A stretch of DNA of 64,000 nt, taken from contig WOUP01000003.1 in the NCBI GenBank assembly GCA_009772895.1, positions 310,001-374,000 of the forward strand, written 5' to 3'. The DNA comes from Puniceicoccaceae bacterium 5H (lineage in GTDB: Bacteria; Verrucomicrobiota; Verrucomicrobiia; Opitutales; Oceanipulchritudinaceae). The notes under the pieces were generated by a model. It was not told where the DNA came from, ran no database searches, and saw nothing but the letters and a program-made list of their open reading frames with translations. Shown here piece by piece: positions 40,801 to 49,938 of this stretch. A program made the translations under genes and the position numbers. Numbering within the stretch: position 1 is the first letter of the stretch; the number at the start of each line of letters is the position of its first letter.

Positions 40801-43724
40801 GAGCCGATTCGATTCAGGACTACCAAGTGCTGAAATTCGACGGACGGGCCAAGTTCATCAGCCTGCCGATCACGGCTGCCGACGCGCCCAACACGGGCCT
40901 CGAAGCCTCGATGATCAGCGGCGGCGAGCTCTTCATGAACTACGTCGAGCTGGTGGTGCCGCCCACGCCGCAGTTCCTGGATGTCCAGCTCACCGCCGAT
41001 GCGGAAGGCTATACGCCCGGTAGCGAGGCGCACCTGAAACTGCGGGTGCACGACGCGGCGGGACAACCCGTCGAGGGCAGCTTCTCGCTGGCGATGGTCG
41101 ATGCTTCGCTCGACAGCCTGTTGCCCGACTTCGAGGTGCCCAACATCCAGCAGGCCTTTTATCAGGACAAGCGCTGGCATCAGGTCGAGACGATCAGCAG
41201 CTTCCAGCGCCGCCCCTTCTATCAGCCTCTGGACGACGAGGATGAAGCAACCCAGGCGAGTGAGGACGAGGAAGAATCGTTTGAGCTTTCAGCTTTTGAG
41301 CTCGGGGCCGCGCCGGAACCGTCCATGCAGTCGATTGCCGGTACGCGAATGCGGACAGACTTGATGCAAAAAGGCGCCGGAGCCGAGGCCGATTTGGCCC
41401 AGCCGACCCTGCGGGACGACTTCCGCTTCAGCGCCTACTGGAATCCCGGCGTGGTGACCAACGCCGAGGGTGAGGCCGAGGTGACGGTGAAGCTGCCGGA
41501 CAACCTGACCGAGTGGCGTGTGACTACCGTGGGCGTCGATACGGGCAGCCGAGTGGGGCAGGCCGACTTGCGCACCGCCACGCGCTTGCCGCTGATCGCT
41601 CGCCTGACAATGCCCCGTTTCCTCTACAAGGGCGACGAGGTGACGCTCAGCGGCGTGCTCAACAACAACACCTACAGCGCGCTCAACGTGACGGTAGGAC
41701 TCGAGGTGCCGGATACGCTCGAGCTGGCGGATGGGGCGCCGCGTACGATCATGGTGCCGGCGCGTTCCTCCCGCCGCGTGGACTGGCAGGCCAGGGCCAC
41801 CGAATCGGGGCAGCACCCGGTGCGCCTCAGCGCGCGCAGTCAACTTTACGCCGACGCGGTCGAACGGCCGCTGCCCATCTACGAGCCACGACAGGACCGC
41901 CGAGTCACGTGGTCGAGTCGGACCGACGAGCCCCAGACGGAGCTGGTCCTGCAGCTGCCGGAAGATCTGGCGGCGGCCGATCCGACGGTCACCTTCAGCA
42001 TCACGCCGACGATTGCCGACGCCATGCTGCAGGCGCTGCCTTACCTGGTCGACTACCCGTATGGCTGCACCGAGCAGACGCTGAGCCGCTTCGTGCCGGC
42101 GCTGGTGGTGCGCAAGGCCCTGCGCGAACTCGGTTACGCGCCGGAAGACGTGAACCAGGCCATCGCAGACGAGCTGGGCTACGCCTTTGACCCGGAAGAG
42201 CCGGAGGCTGGCATTACGGAGTTGAACACCGTGATCCAGCAGAGCCTGCAGCGACTCTATGACAGCCAGTTGACCGACGGTAGCTGGCCGTGGATGCCCG
42301 GTGGCGACAGCGACCTCTACATGACGGGTTACGCGGTGTGGGCGTTGACGCTCGCGCAGCAGTGCGGCGTCGAGGTCGAGTCCAAGCGGCTGGATCAGGC
42401 GACCCAGTTCCTGGAGATGCGTTTGATCGAGGCCTCTTCGCAACCGGCCCTGCAGGCCTGGTTGCTGCAATCGCTCTCCGTCCGCCACCGGACGCTGGCG
42501 GGCGACGAACCGGGGCAGCCCTCGCGCTTCGAGGCCCGGGCGTTCCTCAACCTCTTCAACCAGCGCGAGCGCCTCAGCCCGCAAACGCAGGCGCAACTGG
42601 CGCTGGCGGCGGTCGATTTCGGCTTTGAGCGGGAGGCGGAGACGCTGGTGGGCATGTTGCGCAATACCGTGAAGCGTGATGCCAACCCCTCTCAGAGCAT
42701 CCTGCTGCCGGTGGCCCAGACGCAGAACGGCGGGGACTTGCCGGTGGCCTACTGGGGCGAAAAGAACGGCTGGTGGCGCTGGTATGAGAGCGGCGAGGAA
42801 ACGACGGCCTGGGCCTTGATGGCCATGTTGCACGCCGATGGCGGCAATCCGCTGGTCGATCCCGCCATGCACTGGCTGGTGCGCAACCGCCAGGCTTCGC
42901 GCTGGTCCAATACCCGCTCGACCGCCATTGCCGTGATGGCGCTGACCGATTATCTGCTCATCGCGGGCGAGATGGATGTCGCGGCGGACTGGCGCATGGT
43001 CGTCAACGGTCAGGACGTAGCCTCGGGGCAGTTGAGCTTCCAGAATCTGCTGCAGCACCAGCGCACCTACACCGTGCCGCGCGAGCTCCTGCAGCCGGGC
43101 GAGAATACGCTCTCGATCCACCGCGAAGGCGGGCAGGTACCGCTCTACTACCGCATCACCGCCGACTACGAGGCGGGGCCGGACGCCTTCGAGCCCTACG
43201 GCTTCCAGCTTTTCGTAGACCGCGAATACTTGCGCATCAGTGCGGTGCCGACCCTGTTGCAGGGCTTCAAGGAGCAGATTCGGCCGCTGCAGGAGCCCAA
43301 GCAGGTGACTTCGGGCGACCGCATCGACGTGGTGCTGCGGCTCGAGGCCAAGAACGATCTGGAATACATCCTGATCGAAGACCCGAAACCGGCGGGGCTG
43401 GAAGCGGTGCAGCAGCTGAGCGGCGCCAACGTTGTGGCCCGCGAACTCGATCCCACGGCCCCGGATTCCGCCAGCGAAGAAGAGCGCTACACCGGCCGCA
43501 CCGCTTGGGTTTATCAGGAATTGCGAGACCGTCAGGTGGCCTTGATGATCCCCCGCCTGCCGACGGGCCTCTGGGAGATCCGCTATCGCTTGCGGGCCGA
43601 GGCACCGGGCGACTTCACCGCGCTGCCGGCCAAGGGATCGGCCATGTATGTGCCGCCGATCGAGGCGGGCAGCGGCGATGCCGACATGATGGTAAAGGAC
43701 AAGGAGACTTCCGATGGACAATAA
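37869..43724 (+). CDS. Bacterial alpha-2-macroglobulin family protein (1951 aa)
   Basis: Signal peptide; MG-type repeats (AERPIYRPGETAHWRVVSR); FRFSAYWNPGVVTNAEGEAEVTVKLPDNLTEWRVTTVG; thioester motif DYPYGCTEQTLSRF. Confidence 0.93.
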   Translation: MCYRHPSGHFFRYLLLLCLFASNVSVRAQAEGANAPAVTTATVRSATAADFSTVIDEARKAIDEGLFADARDKLETAFSRLGEGEKAPPEARYLYGQALLGTLSPSDPVDQARLEQLQTELQALADELKPTDGSRPEPLWAQVEALLGWSYEDSPTDEQTGKAYFRRALEYWASSVEVDEARQEYLDLVLALAEPDGDGLDWAFSTYGERQWLENAVKIAQTPEEKSRTQFLLAEWYGRFQSDSTARLRQGDLLEAVVKLGKGPYHEQALYALAQWNNHYGHLSYDDRGQTQFQANYARTVELLRQLVDAYPEGEGRYTRQARSQLENLTKPQLDVFVRHTFRPETEVFFGLNWRNVSGAEVQVFPTDLLADEPMVPSGPAVFSQKLEQQPERPHYNVSRQVRLPVELPRGAYVVVATAAGITRKDLILVTDLSIVVKKDDHQLLAYVADAETGAPVPEANVELRWGWEENRMDPDETSRPGKHRLSAVTNANGIVRWTNLDRIFKEGQSGESRLLRWQVVARKEARQAVGESQEYRPYRVDENEGRPVHFVYAERPIYRPGETAHWRVVSRVREPDGSYQTPAGEKMTYELSDPQGQVVQQGGFSLDRFGTAALDFALPKEAGLGAYNLHVMQANERYGRYFNLFQVEEFRAPEYRVDVQLGQNDDSGAVLIEPGQEVQGDVQVDYYSGGAVGDADVTVQVSRQPYFHWFMPERRYDWLYDTMTRPYLPQGEQEVVENLTLQTDSRGHATFEFDTPQDIDQDWQYTVEVRVQDRSRREIVQRRTIKLTRQPYFVDLGTAHRLYQPGDQVEVTVKTLNANDQPVSIEGQLRLTRERWRQIYIHRRKGNEISGEAYRQLPERALIGATQSDYRLKEEGFVTEEVKSVQLVTDREGKAVYKFKAPELGYYNLLWVSPGARGLSVTEESPFWVAKPGDVAIGYRPGGVEIIVDEREIKVGEKLPVLITVPAPNRTVLLVRGADSIQDYQVLKFDGRAKFISLPITAADAPNTGLEASMISGGELFMNYVELVVPPTPQFLDVQLTADAEGYTPGSEAHLKLRVHDAAGQPVEGSFSLAMVDASLDSLLPDFEVPNIQQAFYQDKRWHQVETISSFQRRPFYQPLDDEDEATQASEDEEESFELSAFELGAAPEPSMQSIAGTRMRTDLMQKGAGAEADLAQPTLRDDFRFSAYWNPGVVTNAEGEAEVTVKLPDNLTEWRVTTVGVDTGSRVGQADLRTATRLPLIARLTMPRFLYKGDEVTLSGVLNNNTYSALNVTVGLEVPDTLELADGAPRTIMVPARSSRRVDWQARATESGQHPVRLSARSQLYADAVERPLPIYEPRQDRRVTWSSRTDEPQTELVLQLPEDLAAADPTVTFSITPTIADAMLQALPYLVDYPYGCTEQTLSRFVPALVVRKALRELGYAPEDVNQAIADELGYAFDPEEPEAGITELNTVIQQSLQRLYDSQLTDGSWPWMPGGDSDLYMTGYAVWALTLAQQCGVEVESKRLDQATQFLEMRLIEASSQPALQAWLLQSLSVRHRTLAGDEPGQPSRFEARAFLNLFNQRERLSPQTQAQLALAAVDFGFEREAETLVGMLRNTVKRDANPSQSILLPVAQTQNGGDLPVAYWGEKNGWWRWYESGEETTAWALMAMLHADGGNPLVDPAMHWLVRNRQASRWSNTRSTAIAVMALTDYLLIAGEMDVAADWRMVVNGQDVASGQLSFQNLLQHQRTYTVPRELLQPGENTLSIHREGGQVPLYYRITADYEAGPDAFEPYGFQLFVDREYLRISAVPTLLQGFKEQIRPLQEPKQVTSGDRIDVVLRLEAKNDLEYILIEDPKPAGLEAVQQLSGANVVARELDPTAPDSASEEERYTGRTAWVYQELRDRQVALMIPRLPTGLWEIRYRLRAEAPGDFTALPAKGSAMYVPPIEAGSGDADMMVKDKETSDGQ

Positions 43725-44094
43725 ACTGACCTGGATTGCCGCGATCCTCGGGGTGCTGGGCGTCGCGCTCGGGGCCTTTGGGGCACACGCCCTGGAGCCG
43801 CAGCTGCGCGAACTGCACCGCCTCGACACCTGGCGTACAGCCACGATGTATCACCTCATCCACACGGTCGCGATCCTCGCGGTCGCGGTCGCGGCGGGGC
43901 TCACGCCTTCGGCGCGACTGCGCGTGGTCGGCTACATCTGGACGGTGGGTGTGGTGGTCTTCGCGGGCAGCCTCTATGCCTTGGGTTTCGGCGCGCCGGG
44001 GTGGTTTGGCGCCATCACGCCCATTGGCGGCGTTGCCTTTATCCTCGGTTGGGCCTTGTTGCCCTGGGCGCTCAGGCGTCCAGCAAGCGCCTGA
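43714..44094 (+). CDS. DUF423 family membrane protein
   Basis: GVLGVALGAFGAHAL, RTATMYHLIHTVAIL, ITPIGGVAFILGW; start overlaps A2M stop. Confidence 0.88.
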   Translation: MDNKLTWIAAILGVLGVALGAFGAHALEPQLRELHRLDTWRTATMYHLIHTVAILAVAVAAGLTPSARLRVVGYIWTVGVVVFAGSLYALGFGAPGWFGAITPIGGVAFILGWALLPWALRRPASA

Positions 44095-44746
44095 CCTCCG
44101 GCAAGACCGGCTGCAGCCCCTGCGGTTGCGCGATCTGCAGCGCGTGCCAACCGGCATCGCGCGCGCCCTGCACGTCTTGCCGCGGGCTGTCACCGACGTG
44201 CAGGATCTCGGGGCCGCGGGCACCCATCGCCGCTTCCACTACCCGAAAAATCGGGGGCTCCGGCTTTTCCGCGCCGACCTCGCCGGACAGAAAAAAACCG
44301 TCGAACGCTTCTTTGAGCCCCAGCTCGGTGAAGACCTGGTGAAAGCGCGCGTCGGCGTTGCTGACCAGCGCGAGCTGCAGCCCCAGTGCCCGCAGTTCCT
44401 CAAACAGTGCGTGCGCGTAAGGATCCAGCCGCCAGCGCCGGGCGGTGGCAAAAGCCTGCCATAGATCCTCGAACAGGGCGGAAAAGGCCGGCTCTTCCGG
44501 GCATTGCGCGCCAAAGGTGTCCGCAACGGCGAGGCGCCAGTAGGCCCGGTCGTCCAGAGCGCCCAGTTCCTGACGGGAGGTCTGGCTCAGGCGCTTGAAG
44601 GCCGCCTTGAAGCGCGCCTCCAGCGCGTCCGGTTGCGTCTGGATGCCGTGTTCGGCCGCGATTTCGGCGTAGACTTCGCCCACGCTGGGGTGGGGAAAGA
44701 TCAAGGTGCCGGCCGCGTCAAACGTGACCAGTTTCAGCGATGGCAC
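44072..44746 (-). CDS. HAD-superfamily hydrolase
   Basis: LVTFDAAGTLIFP (motif I), LVSNADAR (motif II), GAEKPEPPIFR (motif III), HVGDSPRQDVQGARDAGW (motif IV). Confidence 0.88.
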   Translation of the reverse strand: MPSLKLVTFDAAGTLIFPHPSVGEVYAEIAAEHGIQTQPDALEARFKAAFKRLSQTSRQELGALDDRAYWRLAVADTFGAQCPEEPAFSALFEDLWQAFATARRWRLDPYAHALFEELRALGLQLALVSNADARFHQVFTELGLKEAFDGFFLSGEVGAEKPEPPIFRVVEAAMGARGPEILHVGDSPRQDVQGARDAGWHALQIAQPQGLQPVLPEVRRLLDA

Positions 44747-44759
44747 GCGGGGCGTCCTC

Positions 44760-45506
44760 CTACAGCAAGACGGCCAGCACCACGCCGATCACGATGACCA
44801 GCGCCACCACGATGGCCGGGATCAACCAGCTCGGCGTGCCGGAGCCGGGAGGCGTTTTGGGCGTGGGCTTGGCGGTCGCCGGGGCCGGTGTCGCTTCGGG
44901 GGCGGGTGTAGCTGGGCGTTCCGCCGGTCGGGTGCCGGGAGGCGGCACGTCGTTGGAAACGGTCTTGAAAGGTTCGGGGGCCGGGGCGGGTTCTGGCGTC
45001 GGCTCCGGTTGCGGCTTCGCCTTCGCCTCGGGCTTGGGGGGCTCGGCTTCGCTACTGGCCGAGCTGATGGTGTGCAGCTTGGGCGTGGGCCTGGACTTTT
45101 CGGCTTCCGCCTCGGGCGCGGTTTCGCGCGGCTTTTCCGCCTCTTGCTCGACCATGTCGAGCTCCTTGTCATCCAGCGCCGACCACTCTTCCTGCCGGGC
45201 GGCTTCGGCCTCCTTTTCGAGGGCGTCCTGCTTGCGCGGGTCTACGGCCGGTTCGTCTTCCTCGGTGGACCCTTCAAAGGCATCGCCGCCGAGATCCGCC
45301 TGGGAGGGGGCAGGAGAGTCATAAACCTCCGGCATTTCGTCGAAAAACTCGACCAGCTCGGTTTCCGCAGCCGGGGTCGAGGTGCTCTGGTTTTCGCGGC
45401 GCACCGGCGTATCGGCGGTGACTTCGCCATCCATGATGCGCTGCACCATTTCCTCGGAGGAAATGGGCCCCGCCTCTTCACCGTCGACCTCGTAGAACCA
45501 CTTCAT
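44760..45506 (-). CDS. GYF-like domain protein with C-terminal TM anchor
   Basis: MKWFYEVDGEEAGPISSEEMVQRIMDGEVTADTPVRRE resembles the GYF_2 fold; long Pro/Glu/Ala/Lys linker; C-terminal SWLIPAIVVALVIVIGVVLAVLL. Confidence 0.7.
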   Translation of the reverse strand: MKWFYEVDGEEAGPISSEEMVQRIMDGEVTADTPVRRENQSTSTPAAETELVEFFDEMPEVYDSPAPSQADLGGDAFEGSTEEDEPAVDPRKQDALEKEAEAARQEEWSALDDKELDMVEQEAEKPRETAPEAEAEKSRPTPKLHTISSASSEAEPPKPEAKAKPQPEPTPEPAPAPEPFKTVSNDVPPPGTRPAERPATPAPEATPAPATAKPTPKTPPGSGTPSWLIPAIVVALVIVIGVVLAVLL

Positions 45507-45575
45507 AGCGCTACAATAAACCGATACGAATCAAGGGTAAAGGAGATTTGGACGATTGGGGAAAGCCCTCCAGAC

Positions 45576-45606
45576 ACAAAAAGGCCCGTTCGAGAAAGAA
45601 CGGGCC
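45576..45606 (-). terminator. Intrinsic terminator downstream of lpd
   Basis: ggcccgttc-gagaaa-gaacgggcc; on minus strand followed by TTTTTGTG. Confidence 0.8.
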
Positions 45607-45628
45607 GAAAGGGAACCTGCGGTCGGGC

Positions 45629-47032
45629 TCAAACCGAGTGGATGGCCTGCTTGTCTACCGCGAGGGCGGCTTCCTTGATGGACTCGCTCACGGTGGGGTG
45701 GGCGTGGATCGTGCGGCCGAGGTCTTCGGCACTGCCGCCGTAGGTCATGTGGGCGACGATGTTGGCGATCATTTCGGAGGCGCCGCGGGCGATGATGGCC
45801 GCCCCGAGGATCTTGTCGGTCTTGGCGTCGGCGATGATCTTGACCACGCCATCGGTGGCGTCCTGGGCGACCGCTCGGCCATTGGCCGCGAGGGCAAACT
45901 TGCCGACCTTCACGTCGATGCCCTGTTCCTTGGCCGCACGTTCGGTCAGGCCCACGTTGGCGATTTCCGGGTCGGTATAAATCACGCCGGGCACGAGGTC
46001 CCAGTCGATATGGCCCGCCTTGCCGGCAATCCATTCGGCCACGGCAACGCCGTCTTCCTCGGCCTTGTGGGCGAGCATCGGGCCGGCTACGACGTCGCCG
46101 ATCGCCCAGACGCCCTTGGCGCTGGTGCGCAGGTGCTCGTCGACTTTCACGCGACCGCGCTCGTCGGCTTCGACGCCCGCTTTGTCCAGCCCCAGGCCTT
46201 CGGTGTAGGCGCGGCGGCCAACCGCCAGCAGCACCTTTTCGGCTTCGTAGGTGACTTCCTTGTCCTTTTGCTCCGCCGTCAGCTTGACCACGCCGTCCTT
46301 GACCTCGGCGCCGGTGACCTTGGTCTTGGTGGCGATCTTGAGGCCCTGCTTCTTGAAGACGCGTTCGGCGAGCTTGGAGATATCGTCGTCCGAGCCCGCG
46401 GCGATGGTGGGCAGAAATTCGATCACGGTCACTTCGGAGCCGAGGCGCGACCACACGCAGCCGAGTTCGAGGCCGATGGCGCCGCCGCCGATCACGAGCA
46501 TGCGCGGGGGCACTTCGTCAAAGGCGATCGCTTCGGTGCTGGAGACGATATGCTTGCCGTCGAACTTCAGGAACGGCAGCTCGACGGGGGCCGAACCGGT
46601 GGCGATGACGATGTTCTTGCCCTCGAGGGTCTGGGCGTCGCCCTTCGACGGCGTCACCTTCACCTTGCCTTCGCCCTGCAGCTCGCCGGTGCCTTCGAAG
46701 ACGGTGATCTTACGCTTGTCCATCAGCATTTTCACGCCGCCGTTCATGCGTTTCACCACCTCGTCCTTGCGCTTCATCATCTGCGCGAGGTCGAGCTTCA
46801 GGCCGTCGACCTTCACGCCGTGGTTTTCGCTTTGGCTCACCTCGTGGTAAAACTCGGAGGAGTGGAGCAGGGCCTTGCTGGGGATGCAGCCGACGTTGAG
46901 GCAGGTGCCGCCCAGGGCGGAATCGCGTTCCACCACGGCGGTTTTCAATCCGAGCTGAGCCGCACGGATCGCACATACATAGCCCCCCGGGCCGGAGCCG
47001 ATCACAATGACATCGAAAGAGGTATCAGACAT
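45629..47032 (-). CDS. lpd: Dihydrolipoyl dehydrogenase
   Basis: [54 protein letters not shown]. Confidence 0.95.
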   Translation of the reverse strand: MSDTSFDVIVIGSGPGGYVCAIRAAQLGLKTAVVERDSALGGTCLNVGCIPSKALLHSSEFYHEVSQSENHGVKVDGLKLDLAQMMKRKDEVVKRMNGGVKMLMDKRKITVFEGTGELQGEGKVKVTPSKGDAQTLEGKNIVIATGSAPVELPFLKFDGKHIVSSTEAIAFDEVPPRMLVIGGGAIGLELGCVWSRLGSEVTVIEFLPTIAAGSDDDISKLAERVFKKQGLKIATKTKVTGAEVKDGVVKLTAEQKDKEVTYEAEKVLLAVGRRAYTEGLGLDKAGVEADERGRVKVDEHLRTSAKGVWAIGDVVAGPMLAHKAEEDGVAVAEWIAGKAGHIDWDLVPGVIYTDPEIANVGLTERAAKEQGIDVKVGKFALAANGRAVAQDATDGVVKIIADAKTDKILGAAIIARGASEMIANIVAHMTYGGSAEDLGRTIHAHPTVSESIKEAALAVDKQAIHSV

Positions 47033-47084
47033 GACTGCGGCCAGCGTGCACGCTTTCCGGCGCGTTGGCAAGGGCGCGGGCTGC

Positions 47085-47777
47085 TTACTCCGCTTCCGGA
47101 TCCACCCGGAGCGTCATTTCGCTGGTCTCAGAATCGAGGCTGGCGTTCGGCTCGACCGGCGCGCTCTGTTGCACGACGGAGGAAACGGCTTCGATGAAGC
47201 GCTCGCGGTCTTCTTTGGGGCCGACGGAGACGCCCATCCCGAAGTTGAGATGTCGCGTTCCCTCCCAGGCGCAAAATGCTGTATATGACTGCCCATCGTG
47301 GTCGAAGCTCTTCTCCAGCGTGTAATAGGCGGGGTTGTCGTTGGGCACGGGGTAGACGAAGATCGCGTAGATCGCCTCCGGCGTTTGCCGGGCCTCGGGA
47401 AAGGTTATCAGGTAAAAATCGAAGACGTCGGGCCCCTTGAGCTTTTCCAGCTGGATGGAGTCCACCGCGGCGTCTACGAACTCCGGGTATTCCGGCTCGA
47501 TCCACATCCAGATGTCGCGCAGTTCCTGCGCCCCGTTTTCCTCGAGTCGAAACGCCAGATCCTGCGGGCTCTCGTGAGCGAGGCGCGGCAAGATCCGGTG
47601 CTCGTAGATGTAGGCGGCCCGGTGGCGCTGCAGCAGGTCGAAGCCGTCTCCAGTATCGGCTGCGGCCGTTGCAGACGGGGCCGGCTGACTGGTCTCTGAG
47701 GAGGTCGTTTCGCAGCCGGTGGCAACGAATGCGGCGGCTCCGCACAGGAAGACGAGATGGGACAGGCGGGAAGGCAT
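47085..47777 (-). CDS. Hypothetical lipoprotein, paralog of the next gene
   Basis: Signal peptide with VATGC; shared blocks [21 protein letters not shown]. Confidence 0.75.
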   Translation of the reverse strand: MPSRLSHLVFLCGAAAFVATGCETTSSETSQPAPSATAAADTGDGFDLLQRHRAAYIYEHRILPRLAHESPQDLAFRLEENGAQELRDIWMWIEPEYPEFVDAAVDSIQLEKLKGPDVFDFYLITFPEARQTPEAIYAIFVYPVPNDNPAYYTLEKSFDHDGQSYTAFCAWEGTRHLNFGMGVSVGPKEDRERFIEAVSSVVQQSAPVEPNASLDSETSEMTLRVDPEAE

Positions 47778-47838
47778 CAGCATCGTCAGGATCTGGACAA
47801 ACTGAACCAAGAAAAGCGAGCCGAAACCACAAACACGC

Positions 47839-48498
47839 CTATTCTCCCACCTCCTGCGTGTCTTCGACTTGCGCCTCGAAGGGCTCTTCCAGCGACTCGC
47901 TGACCAGTTGCACGAAATCCGGGCCGCTCAGCACGTCAAAGACACCCAGCCCGTAGTGGGTGAGGCCGTCCCAGGCGCCGAAGGCCGCGAGCTCCAGCTG
48001 GAGCTCGCTGGTCTCGATGCGCGCGCTTTTCTCCAGCGTATAGTAGGGCGGGTGCCCTTCCGGCGCGGGATAGACAAAGGCGGCGTAATAGGCTTCCGGG
48101 CTGAACTCGGGCGGGGGCAGGTTGATCAGGTAGATGGTCGTGCCATCGGGCCCTTCGAAAGATTCGGCCGTGATCTGCTCCAGCTGCGCATTGACGAAGC
48201 CGGGGTTGATGTCCTGCAGGTCGATCCAGACGCGGCGCAGATAGATCTCAGGCCACGACCTGAGCCCACGCGCGAGGTCTTCCGGTTCGTTTTTGGCGAT
48301 GGCGGGCAGGATGCGGTGGGCGTAGAGAAACTTGGCCGCATAGCGCTGCTGCTGTTCGACCGTCTCGCCAGGACGCTGCAGGTTGAGCCGGGCCGGTTCG
48401 TACTGCACGCAACCGCTCAGAAACAGGGCGGCGGTGACTGCCAACACGAGCGCACATCTGGCGGCAGAAGGGAATAAGGGAAGGGCTCGACTGGACAC
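47839..48498 (-). CDS. Hypothetical lipoprotein, paralog of the preceding gene
   Basis: LFLSGC lipobox; shared blocks HRILP, YAAFVYPAP, YYTLEKS, WDGLTHYGLGV; GTG start at 48498 inferred. Confidence 0.75.
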   Translation of the reverse strand: MSSRALPLFPSAARCALVLAVTAALFLSGCVQYEPARLNLQRPGETVEQQQRYAAKFLYAHRILPAIAKNEPEDLARGLRSWPEIYLRRVWIDLQDINPGFVNAQLEQITAESFEGPDGTTIYLINLPPPEFSPEAYYAAFVYPAPEGHPPYYTLEKSARIETSELQLELAAFGAWDGLTHYGLGVFDVLSGPDFVQLVSESLEEPFEAQVEDTQEVGE

Positions 48499-48539
48499 GC
48501 ACCTATTTTCACGGTGGCGATGCGACTTGTCAGGAAAAT

Positions 48540-48572
48540 AAAGCAGCCCTTTCACCACGGCGGCGAAAGGGC
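48540..48572 (-). terminator. Hairpin downstream of sucB, terminator or attenuator
   Basis: agccctttc...gaaagggct; minus-strand tail TGCTTTATTTT. Confidence 0.6.
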
Positions 48573-48596
48573 TGGAGAAAGGGGGTCTGGCGCGGC

Positions 48597-49856
48597 CTAG
48601 ATCTCGAAGAGCAGACGGGTCGGGTCTTCGATCGCCTGTTTGACCTTCACGAGGAAGGTGACGGCTTCCTTGCCGTCGATCAGGCGGTGGTCGTAGGACA
48701 GGGCGAGGTACATCATCGGCTTGATCACGACCTGGCCGTTTTCCGCCATCGGGCGCTCCTGGATGTTGTGCATGCCGAGGATCGCGCTCTGCGGGCGGTT
48801 GATGATCGGGGTCGAGAGCATCGAGCCGAAGATGCCGCCGTTGGTGATGGTGAAGACGCCGCCCTGGAGGTCGTCGATGGTGATCTTGCCCTCCTTGGCC
48901 TTCTTGGCGTAGTCGAGAATGTCCTGCTCGATCGCGGCAAAATTCTTTTGATCCGGGTCGCGCACCACCGGCACCATCAGGCCGCGCGGCGTGCTCATGG
49001 CGAGGCCGATGTCGTAGTAGTGGTTCTGGACGATCGTGTCGCCCTCGATCTGGGCGTTGACGTCCGGCACCGCCTTGAGTGCGTGCACGACGGCCTTGGT
49101 AAAGAAGCTCATGAAGCCCAGCTTTACGCCGTGCTGCTTCACGAAGGCATCCTGATGGGTCTTCCGCAGCTTCATGACGGGCTCCATGTTCACTTCGTTG
49201 AAGGTGGTGAGCATGGCGGTTTCCTGCGAAGCTTCGACCAGGCGCTTGGCGATGGTCTTGCGCAGGGGTGTCATCTTCTTGCGGGTCTGACGCTCACCGG
49301 CAGCCGGGGCCGGCTGGGACTTCGGAGCGGGGGCGGGGGCAGCCTGCTTGGCCGACTGCTCCTGCGTGCTCACCTGCTGGCCCTGGCGCTCAACGGCCTC
49401 GAGCATGTCGCCCTTGGTCACGCGACCGCCCTTGCCGGAGCCCTGCACGCCCTTGGGGTCCACGCCGGACTCCTCGGCGATGCGGCGCACGGCCGGGCTC
49501 TGGTGGGGATGGCTTTCCGTTTGCTCGGCGGCCTTTTCCTCGGGGGAGGTGGATTCGGCCTTGGCTTCCTCCTGCTCGGCGTCCTTTTTGTCGCTACCGC
49601 CGCCGCTGGCTTCGCCACTGGCGCTTTCGTCGATCTCGGCCACAACCGCGCCGATTTCGACCTCTTCGCCTTCTTCGACTTTCAGGCTGATTTTGCCGCC
49701 GACGTCGGCGGTGCCTTCCGAGGTGATCTTGTCGGTCTCGAGATCGTAGAGTGTTTGGCCGGCTTCGACGATGTCGCCGTCCTGGACGTGCCAGGTGGCG
49801 AGGATGCCGGACGTGATGGATTCACCGAGGGCGGGTATTTTGACTTCGGTAGCCAT
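48597..49856 (-). CDS. sucB: 2-oxoglutarate dehydrogenase E2 (dihydrolipoyl succinyltransferase)
   Basis: Lipoyl domain [13 protein letters not shown]3-binding [15 protein letters not shown]; catalytic C-terminus [18 protein letters not shown]. Confidence 0.94.
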   Translation of the reverse strand: MATEVKIPALGESITSGILATWHVQDGDIVEAGQTLYDLETDKITSEGTADVGGKISLKVEEGEEVEIGAVVAEIDESASGEASGGGSDKKDAEQEEAKAESTSPEEKAAEQTESHPHQSPAVRRIAEESGVDPKGVQGSGKGGRVTKGDMLEAVERQGQQVSTQEQSAKQAAPAPAPKSQPAPAAGERQTRKKMTPLRKTIAKRLVEASQETAMLTTFNEVNMEPVMKLRKTHQDAFVKQHGVKLGFMSFFTKAVVHALKAVPDVNAQIEGDTIVQNHYYDIGLAMSTPRGLMVPVVRDPDQKNFAAIEQDILDYAKKAKEGKITIDDLQGGVFTITNGGIFGSMLSTPIINRPQSAILGMHNIQERPMAENGQVVIKPMMYLALSYDHRLIDGKEAVTFLVKVKQAIEDPTRLLFEI

Positions 49857-49938
49857 GAGGAGCTTTCTGAGAGTAAGGTTACGGGCTAGACGCCGCAGCA
49901 TGCGCCACTAACCCGTAAGGGTCAATGTAAACGGTGGT

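Noticed and set aside
41289-43844. 851-aa minus ORF antisense to the A2M gene
   Set aside because: Same shadow-ORF pattern; the A2M reading frame is unambiguous
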